DNA of 64,000 bases from Ruminococcus sp. Lineage in GTDB: Bacteria; Bacillota; Clostridia; Oscillospirales; Ruminococcaceae. The notes under the pieces are model-generated. The model worked only from the letters and a program-made list of their open reading frames with translations, did not search any database and was not told the origin of the DNA. Made by a program: the position numbers and the translations under genes. The DNA lies in contig JAGCYM010000007.1 in the NCBI GenBank assembly GCA_017960805.1, forward strand, positions 30,265 through 94,264, read 5' to 3'. Positions 16,668-26,245 of this stretch are shown one piece after another (positions within the stretch are counted from its first letter, which is position 1; every line of letters begins with the position of its first letter).

Positions 16668-17283
16668 TTTCTTTCTCCGAAGCCCTCCTGCTGTATACGC
16701 AGCCACAGTAGTTCTGCCTGTAGAGTCCATACTGCCGCGAAAGCTCTATTGAATGTTTATAGCCATCATGCTTCTTGAAGTCAGAGTAAAGATAATCTAC
16801 CCCGCACTCCTTTGCAATCCCGCCTCCGCACTCGTTTATGTATGTGCAGTCTTTATGTGGACTTATTGTAAGTGTAGTCGTAAAGTAATCACAACCATGC
16901 TCTCTGGCTTTTTCACCAGTCTTTCTCAGGCGATAAGCTATGCATTTCCTGCATCGCTCACCGCGCTCCGGAAGCTCCTCAAGACCCTTAGCCAGATCAT
17001 AGAACGGAGCCGGATCATAATCCTCATCAATCACCGTTACATCAAGTCCGAGCTCTTCTATCAACCTTTTTAGTTCACTCTTACGGTAAAGATATTCTTC
17101 TTCAGGAGCAATATTCGGATTGCAGAAGTAGACTGTTATATCGAAATGCCCATAAAGGAACAGCAGCGTATGGCTGCTGCACGGAGCACAGCAAGCATGA
17201 AGCATAAGCTTGGGCTTCTCACCGCTCTTTTCCAGCTCCAGGATCTTATCATCGAGCATTTTACCGTAATTCGGCTTCTGCAT
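16660..17283 (-). CDS. queH: Epoxyqueuosine reductase QueH
   Basis: 207 aa. QueH (former DUF208) performs the last step of queuosine synthesis in tRNA. MLHACCAPCSSHTLLFL provides the CC...C motif; ERCRKCIAYRLRKTGEKA and FTTTLTISPHKD are diagnostic, and a C-terminal CGC completes the metal/iron-sulfur ligands. Overlaps ricT by one base and ybaK by 8. Confidence 0.93.
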   Translation of the reverse strand: MQKPNYGKMLDDKILELEKSGEKPKLMLHACCAPCSSHTLLFLYGHFDITVYFCNPNIAPEEEYLYRKSELKRLIEELGLDVTVIDEDYDPAPFYDLAKGLEELPERGERCRKCIAYRLRKTGEKAREHGCDYFTTTLTISPHKDCTYINECGGGIAKECGVDYLYSDFKKHDGYKHSIELSRQYGLYRQNYCGCVYSRRASEKENG

Positions 17284-18149
17284 TATTCGTCCTCAAGATT
17301 CTTAAGTGCCTTGAGTTCATCCTTGTTAAGACGTATCTCAGCGTCCTTCAGGAGCTTGACCTCGCTTCTGTCAAGTGTAACAGGCACTTCAGACTTCTCA
17401 GTCTTGACTCTCAGTTTACCGGTAATCAGATTGGCGTCTTCAACCCTGCCCTTGTCTCCTTCAGGAGTAACAACAATAGCACCGATCTTTGGAGTTATCT
17501 TAAGCAGCGCATCATATGCAACCTGCTCATTCTTGAGGCAGCACATGAGTCTTCCGCACGTACCTGATATCTTAGTCGGATTAAGTGAAAGTCCCTGTTC
17601 CTTTGCCATTTTTATGGATACAGGATTAAAGTCTCCCATATGCGCCTTGCAGCAGAATTCCCTTCCGCATATACCAAGTCCGCCGAGGATCTTTGCCTCA
17701 TCACGGACACCAATCTGACGAAGTTCAATACGTGTGCGGAAAACAGCCGCGAGATCCTTTACCAGTTCACGGAAATCGACTCTGTTCTCGGCTGTAAAGT
17801 AGAACAGCATCTTATTATTGTCAAATGTGCACTCAACGTCAACAAGGCTCATTTTCAGCTTGCGCAGAGCAATCTTCTCTTCACAGATACGGAAAGCTTC
17901 CTGCTCACGCTGCTTATTATTCTCAACTGTTTTGAGGTCGTTTGCATCAGCAAGCCTTATAATTGGCTTAAGCGGGGAATTAATAGCATTATCATCTATC
18001 TCTCTGTTGGCGATAACTACTTCGCCGCACTCAACGCCTCTGACTGTTTCAACAATGGCGCGGTCTCCAACATTTGCCTTGATATTGCCGGGAGAAAAAT
18101 AATAAATCTTTCCGACACTTTTGAAGCGGATACCCACTATCTCTTTCAT
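17283..18149 (-). CDS. ricT: PSP1-domain protein RicT (YaaT)
   Basis: 288 aa. RicT is part of the RicAFT (Y-) complex that stimulates RNase Y mRNA processing in Bacillus and carries iron-sulfur ligands. The PSP1 domain is clear: VGIRFKSVGKIYYFSPG, VETVRGVECGEVV, and the Cys-rich core GGLGICGREFCC...ISGTCGRLMCCLKNE. Follows holB, as in many Firmicutes. Confidence 0.93.
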   Translation of the reverse strand: MKEIVGIRFKSVGKIYYFSPGNIKANVGDRAIVETVRGVECGEVVIANREIDDNAINSPLKPIIRLADANDLKTVENNKQREQEAFRICEEKIALRKLKMSLVDVECTFDNNKMLFYFTAENRVDFRELVKDLAAVFRTRIELRQIGVRDEAKILGGLGICGREFCCKAHMGDFNPVSIKMAKEQGLSLNPTKISGTCGRLMCCLKNEQVAYDALLKITPKIGAIVVTPEGDKGRVEDANLITGKLRVKTEKSEVPVTLDRSEVKLLKDAEIRLNKDELKALKNLEDE

Positions 18150-18173
18150 ATTCTAGCTCCTTGCCCGTCCGCT

Positions 18174-19157
18174 TCAGCGGACTATTTCTATAATCTCCGC
18201 GCTCAATGTCGCAAGCACAAGCGGCGGAAAAACATTTGCCTCCATAGCTCCCCACGCCCTTTCTATCCTGTCGTGGAGACGTACTGCCTGATTTGATGTT
18301 ACCATACGCGAGAGCTGTTCAGCCCCCTCTTTGTAACACCCTATCATATCAGCATCAGGTTCTCGCTTGAGAACGGCACAATCACGAAAAAGTTTATCCG
18401 TCATGGAAAGCACTTCGCGTATGTCATTTCTGCTGCTTCCAAGTGAAAATAACGTAAGATTAAGGCCGTACTCATCCTTACCTATTATACTATCGGCCAG
18501 TCTTTTTGTCAAATCGACACGCTTGCGAAGCTCAGTATCTGATATGTATTCTGTACACATACCTATGTTCCCGTGGAAGCATCTGACCGCCGCCTTGACG
18601 TCGCTGCTCTCGAATCCGCTCTCAAGGAGTGCCTGCTCTGACTCCTCTTCTGTACATGGCGACACTCCGAAACAAACACATCTTGATATTATTGTCGGCA
18701 GGAACTCGTACTTTGACTCTGCTGTAAAAATAAAGTACGCATGATCCGGTGGCTCTTCTATGAGCTTCAGAAGCATGTTCTGAGTTGTTGTGCTCATCTT
18801 TCGGCAGTCGCGGAAAATATATACCTTGCGTCCTGTTTCATTGTTAGGCTTAACGATCGCATCCTTGATTACGGAACGCGCAATCTTTACGGTGTAGCCC
18901 TCAAGTTTTCCTTCTGTAGGCACATATATTACATCAGGGTGATTCATGTTTGCGACGTTCCTGCATGATAGGCATACGCCGCAGGGCTCACCATTCACAG
19001 GCGCCTCGCACATGAGCTGCGCCGCGTAATGATCAGCTATTAGTTTTCTGCCGCTTCCTTTTTCGCCATAGAAAATCAGCGAATGAGCGGTACGTCCGCT
19101 TTCGCGCATTCCCGCCAGAGTTGACAGCAGCCGTCTGTTTCCATATATCTTTTTCAT
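18174..19157 (-). CDS. holB: DNA polymerase III delta' subunit
   Basis: 327-aa clamp-loader subunit. HSLIFYGEKGSGRKLIADHYA (degenerate P-loop region), a zinc module CEAPVNGEPCGVCLSC, and YIFRDCRKMSTTTQNMLLKLIEEPPDHAYFIFTAES followed by ISRC (Walker B / sensor region). Lies between the TfoX-like gene and ricT in the conserved holB-ricT order. Confidence 0.93.
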   Translation of the reverse strand: MKKIYGNRRLLSTLAGMRESGRTAHSLIFYGEKGSGRKLIADHYAAQLMCEAPVNGEPCGVCLSCRNVANMNHPDVIYVPTEGKLEGYTVKIARSVIKDAIVKPNNETGRKVYIFRDCRKMSTTTQNMLLKLIEEPPDHAYFIFTAESKYEFLPTIISRCVCFGVSPCTEEESEQALLESGFESSDVKAAVRCFHGNIGMCTEYISDTELRKRVDLTKRLADSIIGKDEYGLNLTLFSLGSSRNDIREVLSMTDKLFRDCAVLKREPDADMIGCYKEGAEQLSRMVTSNQAVRLHDRIERAWGAMEANVFPPLVLATLSAEIIEIVR

Positions 19158-19167
19158 CAGTTACCCC

Positions 19168-19482
19168 TTACTTGCGTTTGCGCGGCGAAGGCAGCTCTTC
19201 ATACATCGCTTCAAAAAGAGAACAGAGGAATTCCCTGTCATCCGTTTCTTCGACCAGAAGCATCTCCTTAGCGCCATCGTATGGAAGTTCACGCGGAGCA
19301 TCGGGCATAAGTCTTTCTGATGCCTCGGTCCGCTTTACAAGAAAACGGTCATCATATATGCCGCCTGCGATCTTTCCGCGATAGTAAATTATATATTCGC
19401 CCATCATCGCCTTGAACGAAATATCATCCAGCGCTGAGAGCTGTTCCAGAATGTATTCAAGATAACTTTTACTTGAAGCCAT
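19168..19482 (-). CDS. TfoX/Sxy N-terminal domain protein
   Basis: 104 aa. Matches the TfoX N-terminal fold: ISFKAMMGEYIIYYRGKIAGGIYDDRFLVK, then ELPYDGAKEMLLVEE. Stand-alone copies are common in Firmicutes and their role outside proteobacterial competence is unknown. ATG 19482 is preferred (TAGGT 8-9 bases upstream) over an in-frame TTG two codons earlier. Confidence 0.85.
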   Translation of the reverse strand: MASSKSYLEYILEQLSALDDISFKAMMGEYIIYYRGKIAGGIYDDRFLVKRTEASERLMPDAPRELPYDGAKEMLLVEETDDREFLCSLFEAMYEELPSPRKRK

Positions 19483-19496
19483 AATCAATTACCTAT

Positions 19497-20819
19497 TCAG
19501 TATACCACATTGACTGTGGAAATGCCATACCTTTTAAAAATATTTATACAATTGCTGTCAATGATCTCTCCGCTTGCCGCTATAGGAACAGCCGGAGGAC
19601 ATGGAACTTTTACGGAAGCGCACACACGTCCAGCCGCCTCTTCAACGAGGATCTCCTCACTTCTTGAAAAAGCTGCCTGCCGTATGCTCATTGCCTTTTC
19701 AGGAAGTGAAAGTGTCATGCCACAGGAACGTGGTTCGTGTCTTTCAGTTCCCACGATCGCACGGTCAATTGCTCTGGAGAGTATTCTGTAGTCCTCTTTT
19801 TTATTCACAGGCGACATAAGGAGTATGACAATGTCACTGTCCTCATACTCACATTCAACTCCATTGTTCCTGAGAATTTCTGCAAATACATTACCGTCCA
19901 GTCCGCTCTCAGCAGCTTTTATGGTAATATGGAAAGGATCTCCTTCTGCAAATACAATTCTGCCTGAAAATGATTTTCTAAGCTCAGACAGATATCTTAG
20001 ATTCTCTTCAACATCAGATTTTATATGATCTGTTATGTAAACTCTGCAAAGGTCGAGCGATGCCATTATGAGATATGACGGACTTGTTGAGGCGAACATG
20101 CTCATGCACTGCCTCATAACCCCCGTATATCTTTCAGAAGCCACATGAAGCATTGCTGCTCCTGTCAGGGCAGGAAGCATTTTGTGCGCAGAATCGCAGC
20201 ACATGTCAGCTCCGAGTGCGATCGGATGATGACTGACAGGGAAAAAATGCAGATGCGCTCCGTGAGCGTTGTCAACAAGCAGAGGTGCACCGTATCTATG
20301 GCATATTTCAGATATTCCCTTTAAATCATACATTCTTCCTGTATAGTCAGGTGATGTCAGATAAACACACGCATCCGGAATTTCCGAAAGCTTCAGCTCT
20401 ATTTCATCAGGTCGGACAGTGCCGGATAAAATGCCATCAGTATAATCAGGAATTACCCATTCTACATCTAGATCCAGTAATGCCGCTGCGTTGAGAAATG
20501 CTCTGTGAACGTTCCGAACAGCAATAACAGTTCTCCCCTCCTGCTTCATTGCCGCAAGCATGGCCTGTATGCAAAGTGTCGAGCCTCCTGCGGAGTAAAA
20601 GGTATCCGCGGTATTGTAAAGCTCAGACATTCCACGCTCACTCTGACGGATTATTCCGTCAGCTTCAAACAGACTGTCAGCTCCTTTTATTTCAGTAATA
20701 TCAAGAGCTGAACAAAGCCCGTCAGGAAATAACTCACTGCCCTTATGTCCGGGCATATGACAGCGAAGTGTTCCTGACCCGGCATAAGCCTTCAGGAAAT
20801 CATAAACTGGTGTTTCCAT
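19497..20819 (-). CDS. Orn/Lys/Arg decarboxylase-family PLP enzyme
   Basis: 440 aa, compact type without the large C-terminal domain of inducible decarboxylases. The family start LRCHMPGHKG is present, then GADSLFEADGIIRQSE, FYSAGGSTLCIQAM, a substrate/PLP Asp in LLVDNAHGAHL and the PLP lysine in DSAHKMLPALTG. Position next to holB-ricT recalls the Bacillus yaaO context, though tmk is missing here. The exact amino acid substrate cannot be read from the sequence. Confidence 0.9.
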   Translation of the reverse strand: METPVYDFLKAYAGSGTLRCHMPGHKGSELFPDGLCSALDITEIKGADSLFEADGIIRQSERGMSELYNTADTFYSAGGSTLCIQAMLAAMKQEGRTVIAVRNVHRAFLNAAALLDLDVEWVIPDYTDGILSGTVRPDEIELKLSEIPDACVYLTSPDYTGRMYDLKGISEICHRYGAPLLVDNAHGAHLHFFPVSHHPIALGADMCCDSAHKMLPALTGAAMLHVASERYTGVMRQCMSMFASTSPSYLIMASLDLCRVYITDHIKSDVEENLRYLSELRKSFSGRIVFAEGDPFHITIKAAESGLDGNVFAEILRNNGVECEYEDSDIVILLMSPVNKKEDYRILSRAIDRAIVGTERHEPRSCGMTLSLPEKAMSIRQAAFSRSEEILVEEAAGRVCASVKVPCPPAVPIAASGEIIDSNCINIFKRYGISTVNVVY

Positions 20820-20917
20820 ATCTCTGACCTCTCAGATATCGTATCTAGTCCCGAATCTGTTCTTTCATCAGGTCTTGCTGAACAGTTCAGGGTTATCTCA
20901 CAACATTAACTGTAGAA

Positions 20918-20946
20918 TAGTATATCACAATTCTCTCATTTTGTCT
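20918..20946 (-). promoter_or_regulatory. Probable promoter of the decarboxylase-holB-ricT operon
   Basis: Minus-strand GAGACA (20941-20946), N17, TATACT (20918-20923), about 100 bases upstream of the start. The -35 is imperfect. Confidence 0.5.
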
Positions 20947-21150
20947 CGGAAACGGTTAATATTTATTTCTTTTAACCTCAATTTGATTTGTGAACAACTC
21001 CCCTACAAAAGCCCGAAAAATCGTATATTTTTCACATTTTTAACAGCCTTTCTGGCATGAAATAAGCAAAATAATCTTCTGCATATATAAAATAGTGTTA
21101 TAGTTCATAGAATTGTTACGATTTCTTCGTCAAAATCATCAAAAAATCCA

Positions 21151-21179
21151 TTGACAAGAAGCCTGAATAATGATAATAT
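21151..21179 (+). promoter_or_regulatory. Promoter of the GH74 gene
   Basis: Perfect TTGACA (21151-21156), N17, TAATAT (21174-21179), ~100 bases before the ATG. The rest of 20820-21277 is AT-rich with no gene visible. Confidence 0.7.
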
Positions 21180-21277
21180 ATACTTGCCGGAAAACATGAC
21201 AAACTTATGACCGTTAGTTAATAAGTTTAAGAATTCGCCTTGGCATTGGGCGGATAACAAAAAATGGAGGGAAAAAT

Positions 21278-24073
21278 ATGCATTTATTCAAGAGAACTAT
21301 TGCGGGCGTCTGTGCTTTAGGCATCACAGCAGCCTGCGCAGCTCAGACGAGCTTCTCTGGTAGCGTAAATAAGGCGTACGCTGCCACAAAGGACATCTCG
21401 TCGACCATGGAGTGGGATACTCTAAGAATGGGCGGTGCCGGATTCGTTTCAGGTATCGTTTCAGGTCAGAAAGAAATGTATCTTCGTACAGACGTAGGCG
21501 GTGTGTACAGATACGACTATGAAAAGAGCAGATGGGCACAGCTTTTTGACTTCATCAACGAAGATGACAGAGGACTTCTCAGCTGTAAGGGAATCGCTAT
21601 TGATCCTACAGATGACATGACAGCTTACTTCCTCTGCGGATGTGCTTACTTCTCTAACGCAAAGACAGTTATCTTCAAGACCACTGACGGCGGCAAGACT
21701 TTTTCCGAAGCAGATGTTACCGACTTGATTCAGGTCCACGGAAACGGTGACGGACGTGAATGTATTGAGCCGATCGCAGTTGATCCTGATGACACAAACA
21801 CTATCTATGCAGGTGGAGATGTTACTGCAGGCAAATCAGCTCTCATCAAGTCAACAGACGGCGGTAAAACATGGAAACCTGTAGAAGGCTATGACTCTCT
21901 CGGACTGTTCGAAGGCGAGATCAAATATCCTTCATGGACTGACAACTTGGTAAGAGGCACTGAGCCCAGCAAGCTCTATAACCAGCAGAATGGTATCGGC
22001 TGCGTATATATCGAAGGTGGTAAGGTTTATGTTGGTACATCGGTTACCGGAAAGGCCAACATCCATGTTGCAAGCGTAAAGGACGATAAATTTGAACCTA
22101 TCAAGGCGCTCCCGAATGCAAACTACCCGCTTTCAATAACTAGTGATCATAACGGAAATCTTTTCTTCACATATATTGCAGGTCTCGCATTTGCGGGAGC
22201 TGCAGGCGGTGCATACAAATATAATATTAAATCAGGCACTGTTGAAGAGCTTTCTGTTTCCAAGAACTCTATCGGTATGATAGAAGTTGACAAAAAGGAT
22301 CCTAACAAGATGTTCGCACGTACCTGCGGTGTATTCTCCGATCAGTGGTTCGGCGAAGAATGGATCCAGGACGACCCCAACACTCCTGAAAATGATGGAA
22401 CTATTGCCTGGGGCGATCACTTCTTCCGCTCGGAAGACGGAGGCAAGACATGGGAGGATATAACCCCCGGTGCTGGTGAGACAGACTACTCAACAGGCAA
22501 GGGTGTCAAGAAATTCGTTTCTCTTCCTATGGACCTCGGCGGTTACGACTGGATATATGGTAAGGCTTGCCACTGGGGAAGCAGTATCATCATCGACCCA
22601 AGAGACCCTGAAGGAGACAGACTCGTCCTTACATCAGGAAACGGCGTTTTCGCTTGTGACAACGCATGGGATAAAATGGGAGTACAGTTCTACTTCCAGC
22701 CAGACGGCGTTGAAGAGTGTGTAAGTCTTGACTTCTACAGCACAGCTGACGGTCTCGACCTCTCAGCCATCGGTGACTACGACGGCTTCATCCACGAAAA
22801 TGTTGACGACATCCCTGAGCAGTACAAGCCGAATATGGGATCGACTTCTGCTATAACAGTATGCCCTCAGAATACTGACGTATGGGCAAGAACCGCAAAC
22901 GGTGACGGCAACAACACAGGCAGCGGCTACTATACTCTCGACCGCGGCAAGACATGGAAGTCATTCAAGCCTGCATGCACTGGCGGAAAGCTTTCAATAA
23001 CAGAGCTCTCAAAGGGCAAGTACAGAATAATCAATTCCAGCACAAAGGGTGCTGTATCCTACACAGACGACTACGGCGCAACATGGAAGACCTGCTCTGG
23101 AATCAAGGCTTCAAAATGTGTTTACACTCTTGTTGATCCTAAGGACGCCAAGACTGTTTACGCAGTAGGCGCTCAGTACAATGAATACTGGTCATCTGAT
23201 ATGTCCAAGAAGGAACCAACATATGATGAGTCACACTACTCTTATTACATCAGTGAGGACTATGGCGCAACCTTCACGGAAACACGTATCTGTCCTTATA
23301 ACTGGGAACTCACATGGAAGTTCGAGGAAACAGGTGATCCCGCTTACCTCGGAAACGGCACAATCGCATTTGCGGGCGCAAATCAGGGTATGTACATCAT
23401 CTCCGACAAGGGCAAAACAGTCACAAAACTCGACAGTGTTGCTTATGCAAAGTGCGTAGGCTATGGTGCTCCTGAAAAGTCCGGAGATCTTAACACTCTC
23501 TTTATGTATGGTAAGCCTGAAGAAACTGACACAGAAGGTATCTACCGTTCTCAGGACGGAGGAAAGACATGGGTATGCATCAATACCGAACACCTCTACG
23601 GCGGAACCGGTAATGGTAACTACCTTGTAGGTGACATGAATGAATTCGGTAAGGTTTACATGTCAACAGTAGGACTTGGAATCGTTTATGGTCAGCTTGC
23701 TGGTACTCCTCACAGCACAACAACAAAGACTACCACAACTACCACTTCAAAGGCAACTACAACCACAACAACAGCAACCGGCACAACGACAACAGCTGCT
23801 CCTTCTTCATCAGCCACAGGAAATGTTACAACAGTTCGTCCTGCAGCAACGCTTATCGGTGACGCAAACACAGACAAGAAGGTAACAGTTGCAGACGCAG
23901 TTGCAATACTTCAGTCCATCGCAAACAAGGACAAGTACAATCTCTCTGCTGAAGGCGCTGCCAACGCTGACTGCTTCGATCCCGGCGACGGAGTAACTGC
24001 TAAGGATGCTCTCGCAATACAGAAGCTCGACGCACATGAGATCGATGCTCTCCCCGAGTATTCAACAAAGTAA
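21278..24073 (+). CDS. Secreted GH74 xyloglucanase with dockerin
   Basis: 931 aa. Signal peptide ending near residue 33 (AYA-ATKD). The mature part is a GH74 double seven-bladed propeller with many Asp-box-like repeats (STDGGKTW, RSEDGGKTW, DRGKTW). It carries RTDVGGVYRY, with Asp72 at the position of the catalytic base, and AIGDYDGFIH, with Asp500/Asp502 near the catalytic acid of known GH74 enzymes. A Thr-rich linker (~810-850) and a C-terminal dockerin follow (IGDANTDKKVTVADAVAILQSIAN and a second repeat), closely related to the pectinase dockerin. It should cleave xyloglucan backbones as a cellulosome component. GGAGG precedes the ATG. Confidence 0.95.
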   Translation: MHLFKRTIAGVCALGITAACAAQTSFSGSVNKAYAATKDISSTMEWDTLRMGGAGFVSGIVSGQKEMYLRTDVGGVYRYDYEKSRWAQLFDFINEDDRGLLSCKGIAIDPTDDMTAYFLCGCAYFSNAKTVIFKTTDGGKTFSEADVTDLIQVHGNGDGRECIEPIAVDPDDTNTIYAGGDVTAGKSALIKSTDGGKTWKPVEGYDSLGLFEGEIKYPSWTDNLVRGTEPSKLYNQQNGIGCVYIEGGKVYVGTSVTGKANIHVASVKDDKFEPIKALPNANYPLSITSDHNGNLFFTYIAGLAFAGAAGGAYKYNIKSGTVEELSVSKNSIGMIEVDKKDPNKMFARTCGVFSDQWFGEEWIQDDPNTPENDGTIAWGDHFFRSEDGGKTWEDITPGAGETDYSTGKGVKKFVSLPMDLGGYDWIYGKACHWGSSIIIDPRDPEGDRLVLTSGNGVFACDNAWDKMGVQFYFQPDGVEECVSLDFYSTADGLDLSAIGDYDGFIHENVDDIPEQYKPNMGSTSAITVCPQNTDVWARTANGDGNNTGSGYYTLDRGKTWKSFKPACTGGKLSITELSKGKYRIINSSTKGAVSYTDDYGATWKTCSGIKASKCVYTLVDPKDAKTVYAVGAQYNEYWSSDMSKKEPTYDESHYSYYISEDYGATFTETRICPYNWELTWKFEETGDPAYLGNGTIAFAGANQGMYIISDKGKTVTKLDSVAYAKCVGYGAPEKSGDLNTLFMYGKPEETDTEGIYRSQDGGKTWVCINTEHLYGGTGNGNYLVGDMNEFGKVYMSTVGLGIVYGQLAGTPHSTTTKTTTTTTSKATTTTTTATGTTTTAAPSSSATGNVTTVRPAATLIGDANTDKKVTVADAVAILQSIANKDKYNLSAEGAANADCFDPGDGVTAKDALAIQKLDAHEIDALPEYSTK

Positions 24074-24110
24074 GAATCAGAAACTGTAAAATAACAGTCC
24101 AAAAACAATA

Positions 24111-24157
24111 CAGATGTCCTTTCTATTCAGATTTGAAAGGACATCTGCTTTTTTTAT
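24111..24157 (+). terminator. Intrinsic terminator after GH74
   Basis: Perfect 13-bp stem CAGATGTCCTTTC / GAAAGGACATCTG with an 11-base loop, followed by CTTTTTTT. Confidence 0.9.
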
Positions 24158-24258
24158 GCTTGACAGGATCAAATGTTTTATATTATGATATTTATACAAG
24201 TTCGGCGCAAATTCTTTTACTTTTGCGCTTGATCAAAAATAACAGAAGGAGGCTTCGA

Positions 24259-25599
24259 ATGGGAAGTTTTTTTACATCATCACAGATATACAATTCAAAA
24301 CAGTTTGATAAAGAAGGGTTTATTGATTTTTTCTGTAAAAGAATGGAAGCTAATGGTTACGTTCCCTGCAGCAGCGATGAAAGTGAGATCTCTTACATAT
24401 TGAGATTTGCTGACAATACCAAATGGGTAACTATAACCTCAGAAGCCTATGAGCAGGGTAATCAGTTTTCTCAAACTGATACTGGCAGAATAGCAGAAAT
24501 GCTAAACACCACATGCATTAACACAATAGTCGTCGACAGTGACTTCGCAATACTTGATTTATATGATGAAAGCGGTCAAAAAGCTGATTCACTTATCATT
24601 GGACGAGCTGATGATTATTTGGGAGATGATATATCTCAACCACTAGAAAAAACATGGACTCCGTTTCTTGAAGATAACTTTTCATTCACACAGTTATTGG
24701 AAGTGCAAAATGGTGACTATGTTTTTATCGAGGATGGTCTAACAGAGCTTGCAGACATTATTGGTATTGATAAAAGAAATATCACTTTTTCCGAAGAAGA
24801 TGCCGTTGAAAATGATAAAGACACCGTCTTTCTTGATTTTAAAGAAGCAAGGTCATCAATCGTTATGACACAGGCTGGCGAAGAAGTAACCAAAGCGCCC
24901 AAAAAAATATCTGTAAATGCAGCTTTCAAACAAATAATCGGAAAAGCGCTTGAACCTTATGGCTTTAAGTGTATCAAAGGACGGCATCCGTATATCGTAA
25001 GAGTAATCAACAACGAAATCTTACATATTATAACCTTTTGCCCTGAGAACCCTGAATATCCTGAAGATAAGGCTATTTCGATAAGGGGAGGTGTTGCTTC
25101 AATTTATCGCAAAAAGATAACTTTTGATTTAACCCCAAAAGAAAATCATGAATGGCTCAATTATTTATTTAAGTTTTACACTGAGTTTACTCATGAGATA
25201 AATGTTCAAAACCGAATACGGCTATTTAAAACTTGTTTTTATTCAGACAATCCTGATTCGCTTATTTCCGCTTTACAAGTAGATGCTGAAAATATAATTA
25301 AGTATGCTCTGCCAATTATGGATAAGATAAATGATATCGATTCCTGCCTGAATTATATGCAGGAATTCAAAGCGCCATGCAACTATAAAAGATGTGAAGA
25401 AATATGCACATATTATCCGGATGATGATGAAGCGTTTCTGTATTTCCTGTCAAGCAAATACATTTCAGAACGTCCGGATTTTCTCACTAATTATATAAAT
25501 GATACTGAATTTCACAGCTGGGTAATTACTGAGCTTGAAAAAAGGAAAAATGATAATTTAGAAATACTAAAAGAATATGGGTTGATTTCTGAATATTAA
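24259..25599 (+). CDS. Conserved-looking protein of unknown function, 446 aa
   Basis: No signal peptide and no membrane segment; acidic, with an N-terminal half (to ~230) containing SSQIYNSKQFDKEGFIDFFCKRM and a C-terminal half beginning KISVNAAFKQIIGKALEPYGFKCIKGRHPYIVRVINNEILHIITF, which looks like a separate domain. I do not recognise either. The start at ATG 24259 is chosen because AGAAGGAGG lies 7 bases upstream; a longer frame would begin inside the preceding terminator. Codon use is more AT-rich than in the neighbouring GH74 gene, so recent acquisition is possible. Confidence 0.7.
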   Translation: MGSFFTSSQIYNSKQFDKEGFIDFFCKRMEANGYVPCSSDESEISYILRFADNTKWVTITSEAYEQGNQFSQTDTGRIAEMLNTTCINTIVVDSDFAILDLYDESGQKADSLIIGRADDYLGDDISQPLEKTWTPFLEDNFSFTQLLEVQNGDYVFIEDGLTELADIIGIDKRNITFSEEDAVENDKDTVFLDFKEARSSIVMTQAGEEVTKAPKKISVNAAFKQIIGKALEPYGFKCIKGRHPYIVRVINNEILHIITFCPENPEYPEDKAISIRGGVASIYRKKITFDLTPKENHEWLNYLFKFYTEFTHEINVQNRIRLFKTCFYSDNPDSLISALQVDAENIIKYALPIMDKINDIDSCLNYMQEFKAPCNYKRCEEICTYYPDDDEAFLYFLSSKYISERPDFLTNYINDTEFHSWVITELEKRKNDNLEILKEYGLISEY

Positions 25600-25626
25600 A
25601 TTTCTCTTGATAACAACGCAGCTGAG

Positions 25627-25677
25627 AAAAAATCGGTTATCAATTCAAATCTGCTTTGAATTGATAACCGATTTTGT
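25627..25677. terminator. Long perfect hairpin after the 446-aa gene
   Basis: 21-bp perfect stem (25629-25649 with 25655-25675) and a 5-base loop, A/T-flanked on both sides; probable bidirectional terminator. Confidence 0.8.
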
Positions 25678-25684
25678 GTAATAC

Positions 25685-25722
25685 AAAAAACGCCCGAACC
25701 TAATGAAAGAACGGGCGTTTTA
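25685..25722. terminator. Second convergent terminator
   Basis: AAAACGCCCG ... CGGGCGTTTT hairpin with T-tract on either strand. On the minus strand it ends the micro-ORF A transcript. Confidence 0.8.
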
Positions 25723-25908
25723 TTATTTCTTCTCATTTTCGGCATTATTATTGATACTGTCATCAGAACAATTCGGCGGTGGACCAAATATTACTTTCCC
25801 TGTTTCTGTACTAATGAAATACATATTGCTCTCAAATAATTTTCTGAAAAAGCTGATGGAACTTTTCAATATCCAAAATAATACCTTTTTATTCTTTTTA
25901 TGGCACAT
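25723..25908 (-). CDS. Possible 61-aa small protein downstream of micro-ORF A
   Basis: Lys/Arg-rich amphipathic N-terminal half (CHKKNKKVLFWILKSSISFF, then RKLFESN) and a polar C-terminal half with GPPPNC and an Asn/Glu-rich tail. It lies in the same predicted transcript as micro-ORF A and ends exactly at the terminator. No Shine-Dalgarno precedes its ATG, so translation is doubtful; coupling to upstream micro-ORFs is possible. Confidence 0.4.
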   Translation of the reverse strand: MCHKKNKKVLFWILKSSISFFRKLFESNMYFISTETGKVIFGPPPNCSDDSINNNAENEKK

Positions 25909-25940
25909 ATTTAACGGAGTTCATTCAAACGACAATTTCT

Positions 25941-26027
25941 TCAACATCGTCCTGCCTTCCACATCCGCTCTGTACAAATGAGCACTGAGCGGAAAATGTG
26001 CTGTATGGAATCCTTACCTGTTACCAT
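25941..26027 (-). CDS. Micro-ORF A, 28-aa peptide ending Arg-Cys
   Basis: 28 codons with AAGGAG exactly 8 bases before ATG and a consensus promoter upstream. The peptide shares RS at 13-14, T-E/D-R-M at 19-22 and a terminal R27-C28 with micro-ORF B (26246-26332); C18 and W23 are unique. The last codons and stop read CGATGTTGA in both copies. No known family recognised. Its position among sulfur genes and its terminal Cys suggest a cysteine-related leader or signalling peptide (inference). Confidence 0.65.
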   Translation of the reverse strand: MVTGKDSIQHIFRSVLICTERMWKAGRC

Positions 26028-26060
26028 TTGTACAGCTCCTTTCCTTTTGGGTATGGTTAT

Positions 26061-26089
26061 ATTATATTCTGTGTTTTCAATTTTGTCCA
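26061..26089 (-). promoter_or_regulatory. Promoter of micro-ORF A, TTGGACA type
   Basis: Minus-strand TGGACA within GGATTGGACA (26084-26089), N17, TATAAT (26061-26066). Confidence 0.8.
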
Positions 26090-26150
26090 ATCCCAATGTT
26101 CAATTGAAAGTTATAAACAACGGCTATATGCAAGGATATATCCGTAAAGC

Positions 26151-26184
26151 GAAAAAGCAGCTTCCCCATTGATGAAGAAGCTGC
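26151..26184 (-). terminator. Terminator of micro-ORF B transcript
   Basis: Minus-strand GCAGCTTC ... GAAGCTGC stem followed by TTTTTC. Confidence 0.75.
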
Positions 26185-26245
26185 CAGTCATTCATAGTAA
26201 AATTTATAGGAGGTTAAACCCTTAATGGTTTTCATTTTATTATTT

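Noticed and set aside
25978-26172. Plus-strand frame with several Cys codons opposite micro-ORF A
   Set aside because: It lacks a ribosome binding site and promoter; micro-ORF A on the other strand has both and a paralogue.
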